The notes under the pieces are model-generated. The model did no database searches and was not told where the DNA came from. It saw only the letters and a list, made by a program, of their open reading frames with translations. Below, piece after piece: positions 24,094-26,944 of a DNA stretch of 26,944 nt. The first letter of the stretch is position 1, and each line of letters starts with the position of its first letter. Origin of the DNA: an uncultured Blautia sp. (lineage in GTDB: Bacteria; Bacillota; Clostridia; Lachnospirales; Lachnospiraceae). The DNA is taken from positions 1 to 26,944 of the forward strand of contig CAKROW010000036.1 of assembly GCA_934373235.1 (NCBI GenBank), in the 5' to 3' direction. The position numbers were made by a program, and so were the translations under genes.

Positions 24094-24813
24094 CTATTTT
24101 AGTCCAAGCCGGTTCCAATTTGCGTTTTTACGGAAAACACCGTTTTGCCATTCCCCGACAACAACGTTGTCGCTTGCATTTTCGACATCACCTGTAAATA
24201 GGAAGTTCTCACCCAGGCACTCATACATTCCGTCCCCTAGGAACTTAAAAAGATGCGGTTTTTTTTCAAATTCAATCCCCTTGTTGACACGGTCGTAGCA
24301 GTAATCCGAAGGAATAATGCTGTTGCTGTTGGTATTGAACCGGGCGCCAAGGAGTTCATATATCTCCTTCAAACTGATTTTATAATGAGGACCATACTCG
24401 GAAACAATCTCCGATGCAATCACTCGCATTTGTTCATCAATCGTCATTTTTTCAAAATCTCTCTTTCTTTCGAAGATGATATACTTCTCGTTGAGGTTCG
24501 CTTCGACTACAAAGTAATTCACGCTTAACCAACTGAGCGCGATGGAATGGCTTGTCGTGTTGGCCCAAAATGCACGATGGGTTGCGGCAGACTCAGGGAG
24601 CTCGAATTTTAGAATGTCCTCAAGTTCTGCGAAGGATAGCTTAACACGCGAGGAATTGCTCTGGTGGAGATAATCGGAAAGGTAGCGGTACTTTTTGCTT
24701 CCAATAGGTAGTTCTGTATTATTGGATTGTGCGCTATTGCTAAGGGCATCCACTTTTTCTTCTAACTTTACAATTCGATTTAGCATATCAAGAATAATCT
24801 TATCATAATCCAT
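24094..24813 (-). CDS. Accessory protein with DUF7662-like domain
   Basis: A 239-residue soluble protein. An N-terminal helix (about 5-24, LDMLNRIVKLEEKVDAL) looks like a short coiled coil. Residues about 41-115 match the DUF7662 pattern (KYRYLSDYLHQSNSSRVKLS, then FAELEDILKFELPESAATHR, AFWANTTSHS and a final W-x-x-NYFV). Residues about 140-210 contain YKISLKEIYELLGARF and IIPSDYCYDRVN followed by GMYECLGENFLFTG, similar to domains I have seen beside restriction or defence genes. Function is unknown; such domains are thought to bind or recognise nucleic acid. I prefer the second ATG (24811-24813), 7 nt from AGGAGG. Codon use is more AT-rich and irregular than in the core genes, indicating transfer. 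Confidence 0.75.
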   Translation of the reverse strand: MDYDKIILDMLNRIVKLEEKVDALSNSAQSNNTELPIGSKKYRYLSDYLHQSNSSRVKLSFAELEDILKFELPESAATHRAFWANTTSHSIALSWLSVNYFVVEANLNEKYIIFERKRDFEKMTIDEQMRVIASEIVSEYGPHYKISLKEIYELLGARFNTNSNSIIPSDYCYDRVNKGIEFEKKPHLFKFLGDGMYECLGENFLFTGDVENASDNVVVGEWQNGVFRKNANWNRLGLK

Positions 24814-24838
24814 ATTCATTCCTCCTTTGATACCCCAA

Positions 24839-24867
24839 ACAATACATTATTTTCTAGAATATGTCAA
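24839..24867 (-). promoter_or_regulatory. Predicted promoter of the DUF7662-like gene
   Basis: On the minus strand a perfect TTGACA (24862-24867) and TATTGT (24839-24844) are 17 bp apart. The leader would be only about 20 nt, so the gene is transcribed separately from the XRE gene upstream. Confidence 0.6.
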
Positions 24868-24910
24868 TATGTTTTTGTGACATTACGAAACAAATCATGA
24901 CTCATTAAAA

Positions 24911-25357
24911 CTAAAATGAATCTTCTTCAAATTTTCCCATATATGTGAAAACTTTATTATCATACCTTGTTTTTTTATACCAACCAATTCCAATCATTAC
25001 AAGTCCAATAATTATTACTACAGTGCGGCGTATGGAATCGGGTGAAAGCAAGCAAGATACAATAATTCCAGTGCCTGCACCTGTAAAAAATTCAATGATT
25101 GATTTTTCTTTTTTTATTTTTCCCAATACTCTTTCTTTATCTATTGTCTTTACCATCTTTGAATCTTTCTTTATCAATATATCAAGAGAGACTTCAAACT
25201 GATTGCTTATATCTATCAGCGTTTGTAAATCTGGATAACTTTTTTCATTTTCCCAGTTTGAAACTGTTTGTCGTGTCACATGAAATAACGACCCAAATTG
25301 CTCTTGTGTTAATTGCCGTTCTTTTCGAATTGTCGATATTTGCTTTCCAATATTCAT
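24911..25357 (-). CDS. XRE-family regulator with membrane-anchored C-terminus
   Basis: A 148-residue protein. Residues 1-65 are a Cro/C1 helix-turn-helix (MNIGKQISTIRKERQLTQEQ, then HVTRQTVSNWENEKSYPDLQTLIDISNQFEVSLDILI). Residues about 66-85 are a charged linker (KERVLGKIKKEKS). Two hydrophobic stretches, around FFTGAGTGIIVSCLL and TVVIIIGLVMIGIGWY, follow, with a short acidic tail. This HTH-plus-two-helix design is common in Firmicutes, next to transporters or stress genes, but its target here is not visible. AGGAGG precedes the ATG. AT-rich codon use differs from the core genes. Confidence 0.88.
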   Translation of the reverse strand: MNIGKQISTIRKERQLTQEQFGSLFHVTRQTVSNWENEKSYPDLQTLIDISNQFEVSLDILIKKDSKMVKTIDKERVLGKIKKEKSIIEFFTGAGTGIIVSCLLSPDSIRRTVVIIIGLVMIGIGWYKKTRYDNKVFTYMGKFEEDSF

Positions 25358-25563
25358 AATAATTTCCTCCTCGTATCCAAATCATATATGACAGTTGTAT
25401 ATTAAGTAAAGCAATTATCTGTTTACAGTGCGTGTATTATAACGCAAAGATTCTTTGACATACGTTTTTTAAAAATTCTTTTCCTTCACCTTATTTTACC
25501 ATAGTGCTTTCTAAAGTGCTATTCCATACCATTCCAATAAATTATTGCACGAACGAAACCACC
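25358..25563. other. AT-rich intergenic stretch with a decayed gene tail
   Basis: No complete gene is seen. The minus-strand frame ending at 25491 reads only a short tail, STLESTMVK-stop, matching the tail at 26845 (see the 29-nt repeats). A weak TTGCTT-like box upstream of the XRE gene may belong to its promoter. Confidence 0.4.
25486..25514. repeat. 29-nt direct repeat, copy 1
   Basis: This segment matches 26840-26868 at 27 of 29 positions (core TTATTTTACCATAGTG). Both copies encode the last codons of the same protein tail (LE-S/N-TMVK-stop) on the minus strand, followed by a similar A-rich stretch. Confidence 0.7.
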
Positions 25564-25818
25564 CTATGCAGTCTCGATCCATGGGGCAAGCTGTTCTAGC
25601 TGTTCCTCTGACATTTTGTCATTCGGTCTTTGAGACAAGAGGTATGTCAGATATTTATAAGTGTGCAGGCTGTCCCACAAGCAATGTTTTGTAAGATTAT
25701 TCTGGGCACACCAGGTTTCAACATCCATTCCCTTTGGTCGACTTTGGCAGTCGCGGATCTGCTCTGCCTACTGCTGGAGTCTGACCTGCTGAGCCACAAG
25801 GCTGGTTTGTGTAGCCAT
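25564..25818 (-). mobile_element. IS66-family remnant: tnpA start fused in frame to transposase end
   Basis: Reading the minus strand from ATG 25816-25818 (AGGAGG upstream), codons 1-44 match the IS66 accessory protein TnpA: MATQTSLVAQQVRLQQ, a TAG where tryptophan is expected, then AEQIRDCQSRPKGM and ETWCAQNNLTK. Codons from about 45 match the C-terminus of the IS66 transposase (LHTYKYLTYLLSQRPNDKMS then LEQLAPWIETA-stop). The rest of tnpA, all of tnpB and most of tnpC are missing, roughly 1.9 kb by comparison with a full element. The junction keeps frame exactly. The element is inactive. No clear terminal inverted repeats were recognised. Confidence 0.75.
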
Positions 25819-25844
25819 AACATTCCTCCTGATCATAGCCAGTT

Positions 25845-25870
25845 AAAAAAGTTGAGTAGTGAACTTTTTT
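25845..25870. repeat. Hairpin upstream of the IS66 remnant
   Basis: AAAAAAGTT (25845-25853) pairs with AACTTTTTT (25862-25870) around an 8-nt loop. It could terminate transcription in either direction or be part of the old element end. Confidence 0.4.
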
Positions 25871-25896
25871 GACTATTTGATTTTGTTGAATATAAT
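25869..25896 (+). promoter_or_regulatory. Strong-looking orphan promoter, plus strand
   Basis: TTGACT (25869-25874), a 16-bp spacer and a perfect TATAAT (25891-25896). No plus-strand gene follows; about 75 nt downstream is CACC-GCT-GGTG followed by a T run (25965-25981). A short transcript is possible. Confidence 0.4.
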
Positions 25897-25993
25897 TATG
25901 GCACGAGTTTGCAGATGTGAAAAGGTACTTAGGTTCTACCGATTACGGGGAATGTTATAGGCACCGCTGGTGTGATTTTTAAGCAACAGAAAA

Positions 25994-26020
25994 ACCCCGG
26001 AAACCTTGCGGTTCCGGGGT
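25994..26020 (-). terminator. Terminator of the displaced tuf 3' end
   Basis: A stem of 11 bp with one bulged A (core ACCCCGGAA / TTCCGGGGT) and a GC loop region is followed on the minus strand by five T residues. Its position about 70 bp after the EF-Tu stop suits the native tuf terminator. Confidence 0.8.
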
Positions 26021-26085
26021 ATCTTACGTTTGGACACAATGTACCTTGCGGTACTTTATTTATATAATTAAGATGTTATGCTAAA

Positions 26086-26139
26086 TTATTCGATAACTGT
26101 AGCAACACGTCCTGATCCTACAGTACGTCCACCTTCACG
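26086..26139 (-). pseudogene. tuf: Displaced 3' end of tuf (EF-Tu), 17 codons and stop
   Basis: The minus strand encodes REGGRTVGSGRVATVIE-stop, the near-invariant C-terminus of elongation factor Tu. Just upstream the sequence no longer matches EF-Tu (LKY replaces the normal FAI before REGG, and stops follow). The rest of the gene is absent. The native terminator still follows. A short conserved 3' end beside an integrase-like tail is what a site-specific integration event leaves behind, so this is probably an attachment-site half. Confidence 0.85.
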
Positions 26140-26224
26140 GTACTTTAATCCCGTTTTACCTCATATTTTTTATGGTTTTCTATCCAAAATACAGTGAAAA
26201 ACGGGTGATTCACACCATGTATTT

Positions 26225-26302
26225 TTATTTGCCTGATTTCTTGGCACCGTTTTGGCACCGGAAGCCCTGGTCGAAAAGATTCTCTTCCACGGCTAACAGA
26301 TG
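26225..26302 (-). pseudogene. C-terminal tail resembling a tyrosine recombinase
   Basis: The minus-strand frame reads HLLAVEENLFDQGFRC then QNGAKKSGK-stop, resembling integrase tails (the segment CQNGAKK is common near their ends). An in-frame TAG lies just before it, and no catalytic residues are in the window, so the gene is truncated. It sits 86 bp from the tuf fragment, in the position and orientation expected for an integrase next to its attachment site. The similarity is weak and rests on memory of the family. Confidence 0.35.
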
Positions 26303-26321
26303 CTACTCTACCAACTTTATA

Positions 26322-26350
26322 TTGCACCGGTAATTTTTAACTGTTATAAT
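26322..26350 (+). promoter_or_regulatory. Promoter of the small membrane-peptide gene
   Basis: TTGCAC (26322-26327), 17 bp, then a perfect TATAAT (26345-26350). Transcription would begin near 26357-26361, at the outer edge of the left inverted repeat. Confidence 0.7.
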
Positions 26351-26464
26351 CGAAACATGGGTGCTACCATAACGGTAGGCGGTTAGTCCTTCTCCAGAGG
26401 GACTGTGACCCTCTGATTACATAGAAACCTGTAAAGGAATCCAGTGGAAAGGAGGGCTAAGCCA

Positions 26465-26563
26465 ATGAGTATTATTGACTTCATAGCAGTAGTGAGCTTC
26501 GGCTTAACCTGCTTTAGTATCGGATATACATTAGGCAAAGATAATCATAAACCACAAAAATAA
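26465..26563 (+). CDS. 32-residue hydrophobic peptide, putative type I toxin
   Basis: The peptide starts MSIIDFIAVVSFG, continues as a single transmembrane helix through LTCFSIGYTLG, and ends in a polar, basic tail KDNHKPQK. The shape (short, one helix, charged C-terminus, FG-x-x-x-F-x-x-GY-x-x-GKD pattern) is that of small membrane-acting toxins of type I systems and the putative holin-like toxins of Firmicutes. GGAGG lies 9 nt before the ATG. The leader of about 105 nt has a 7-bp hairpin (CAGAGGG / CCCTCTG, 26395-26415) and could sequester the start. A convergent promoter lies downstream. Toxicity is inferred, not shown. Confidence 0.7.
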   Translation: MSIIDFIAVVSFGLTCFSIGYTLGKDNHKPQK

Positions 26564-26645
26564 CCGCCCTGGTCTGGTAAACTAAGCGGTTATCTTTGAT
26601 ATCTTAATAGTAAAACGGACTAACCGTCTATCGGTAGCACTCTTT
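26550..26645 (-). ncRNA. Predicted antisense RNA opposing the peptide gene
   Basis: A minus-strand promoter with a perfect TTGACA (26679-26684) and TAATAT 17 bp away (26656-26661) points toward the peptide gene. The RNA would start near 26648, run through the right inverted repeat and end at the stem at 26560-26593, where TTATTTTTG gives a T-rich tail. It would cover the 3' untranslated region and last codons of the peptide message. Boundaries are predicted. Confidence 0.5.
26560..26593. terminator. Shared terminator of sense and antisense transcripts
   Basis: ATAACCGC (26560-26567) pairs with GCGGTTAT (26586-26593). The minus-strand tail is TTTTT; the plus-strand tail is CTTTGATATCTT. It overlaps the TAA of the peptide gene. 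Confidence 0.6.
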
Positions 26646-26783
26646 TTCTATAATCATATTAGCACGCATCTGTGGAAATGTCAAAATTTTTTTACTTTTT
26701 GAAGTTTTGACATTTCCAATCCATGCCAGACCATCATCAGAATATCCCGTTTTTAATTCAATGTGCATCAAATTGTTAATCAT
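26628..26783 (-). pseudogene. Truncated small ORF of a GYSD-x-G-x-AWIG family
   Basis: A 51-codon ORF with GGAGAG upstream of its ATG (26781-26783). It begins MINNLMHIELKTGYSDDGLA, then WIGNVKTSKSKKI. I recall a family of about 80-residue Clostridial proteins starting this way, usually continuing with a YFNGKA-like segment. Here, after KKI, the reading becomes unrelated and ends inside the right inverted repeat. The gene therefore seems cut by arrival of the peptide locus. The 14-bp inverted repeat TGGAAATGTCAAAA (26673-26686 and 26705-26718) lies in this ORF and supplies the antisense -35 box. Confidence 0.5.
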
Positions 26784-26839
26784 TCATATTCTCTCCTGAT
26801 TCCAAATTTTGCAACATCTCAACAAACTAAAATTTTTTT

Positions 26840-26868
26840 TCACTTTATTTTACCATAGTGTTTTCTAA
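26840..26868. repeat. 29-nt direct repeat, copy 2
   Basis: Partner of 25486-25514 (27 of 29 identical), 1.35 kb away; the two copies bracket the IS66, tuf and peptide segments. Confidence 0.7.
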
Positions 26869-26937
26869 GTAAGCGCTTAGTTTTTGGGTAACTAGATATT
26901 CGCCCTTTTCTAACTCATAATAATAGAAGATAGATTT
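26845..26937 (-). pseudogene. Gene tail of unknown family, ending TMVK
   Basis: The minus-strand frame is open from just after a TAA at 26938-26940 to the stop at 26845-26847. It reads IFYYYELEKGEYLVTQKLSA and then YLENTMVK-stop. It looks like a real protein tail but has no start here and an in-frame stop before it. A shorter decayed copy ends at 25491. Family not recognised. Confidence 0.35.
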
Positions 26938-26944
26938 TTACTCC

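Larger units (their letters stand above)
26361..26640. repeat. Inverted repeats bounding the peptide locus
   Basis: The left arm 26361-26389 and right arm 26617-26640 are reverse complements except for a 5-nt insertion and two changes; both read GTGCTACC and end CGGTTAGTCC from the outside in. The predicted sense and antisense RNAs thus begin with the same sequence. GGCGGTTA of the left arm (26378-26385) is also complementary to TAACCGCC at the toxin stop codon/terminator (26561-26568). Confidence 0.8.

Noticed and set aside
25900..25970. Short plus-strand frames after the orphan promoter (for example VKRYLGSTDYGECYRHRW)
   Set aside because: Under 30 codons, no ribosome binding site and no recognisable family.
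26270..26320. tRNA-like strings (GTTGGTAGAGTAGC and TTCGACC on the minus strand)
   Set aside because: They do not fold into a cloverleaf: the anticodon and T-arm stems do not pair.
26145..26327. 60-codon minus-strand frame beside the tuf fragment
   Set aside because: The neighbouring frame gives the more integrase-like tail; this one looks like a chance translation of junction DNA.

Overview
The window looks like a chromosomal segment of a gut Lachnospiraceae bacterium (Blautia/Dorea-like). This is inferred from moderate GC, strong GGAGG ribosome binding sites, a DUF6472 small protein, an EF-Tu C-terminal fragment, and a carbohydrate gene set typical of that family. No RNA genes, CRISPR arrays or complete mobile elements were seen. 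Nearly everything from 1 to 13.2 kb is on the minus strand.

Region 1 (1-5 kb): the start of an aldo/keto reductase gene, a GH51 alpha-L-arabinofuranosidase with its own promoter, and a two-gene operon for an ATP-dependent radical or low-potential reductase of the 2-hydroxyacyl-CoA dehydratase type. One protein of that operon fuses a dehydratase-like domain to its own activase.

Region 2 (5-17.1 kb): an alpha-galactoside locus. It holds a GH4 glycosidase, an AraC/MsmR-type regulator, a GH36 alpha-galactosidase, a three-gene CUT1 sugar ABC importer (two permeases and a binding protein, no ATPase), a DUF624 membrane protein, a GH31 glycosidase and a second, paralogous AraC regulator divergent from it. 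The importer would take up raffinose-family or melibiose-like sugars using an ATPase encoded elsewhere. The three glycosidase families would hydrolyse them, and the AraC pair would sense them. Hairpins and promoter-like sites punctuate the locus.

Region 3 (17.2-24 kb): housekeeping genes. There is an sseB-like / MATE / GNAT / DUF6472 operon, a plus-strand purine permease, a YitT-family protein translationally coupled to an ArsC/Spx-like protein, and a membrane-anchored MerR regulator co-transcribed with a YbjQ-family protein from a promoter with a 19-bp spacer and a central dyad.

Region 4 (24.1-26.9 kb): an accessory junk-yard of AT-rich, horizontally acquired material. It contains a DUF7662-type protein, a membrane-anchored XRE regulator, an IS66 remnant with an in-frame internal deletion, a displaced tuf 3' end (17 codons plus stop, with its terminator) next to an integrase-like tail, and a compact locus with the layout of a type I toxin-antitoxin system: a 32-residue membrane peptide, convergent promoters, terminal inverted repeats and a shared terminator. 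This last region is the most interesting part. It suggests an integrative element that used the 3' end of tuf as its attachment site and has partly decayed.
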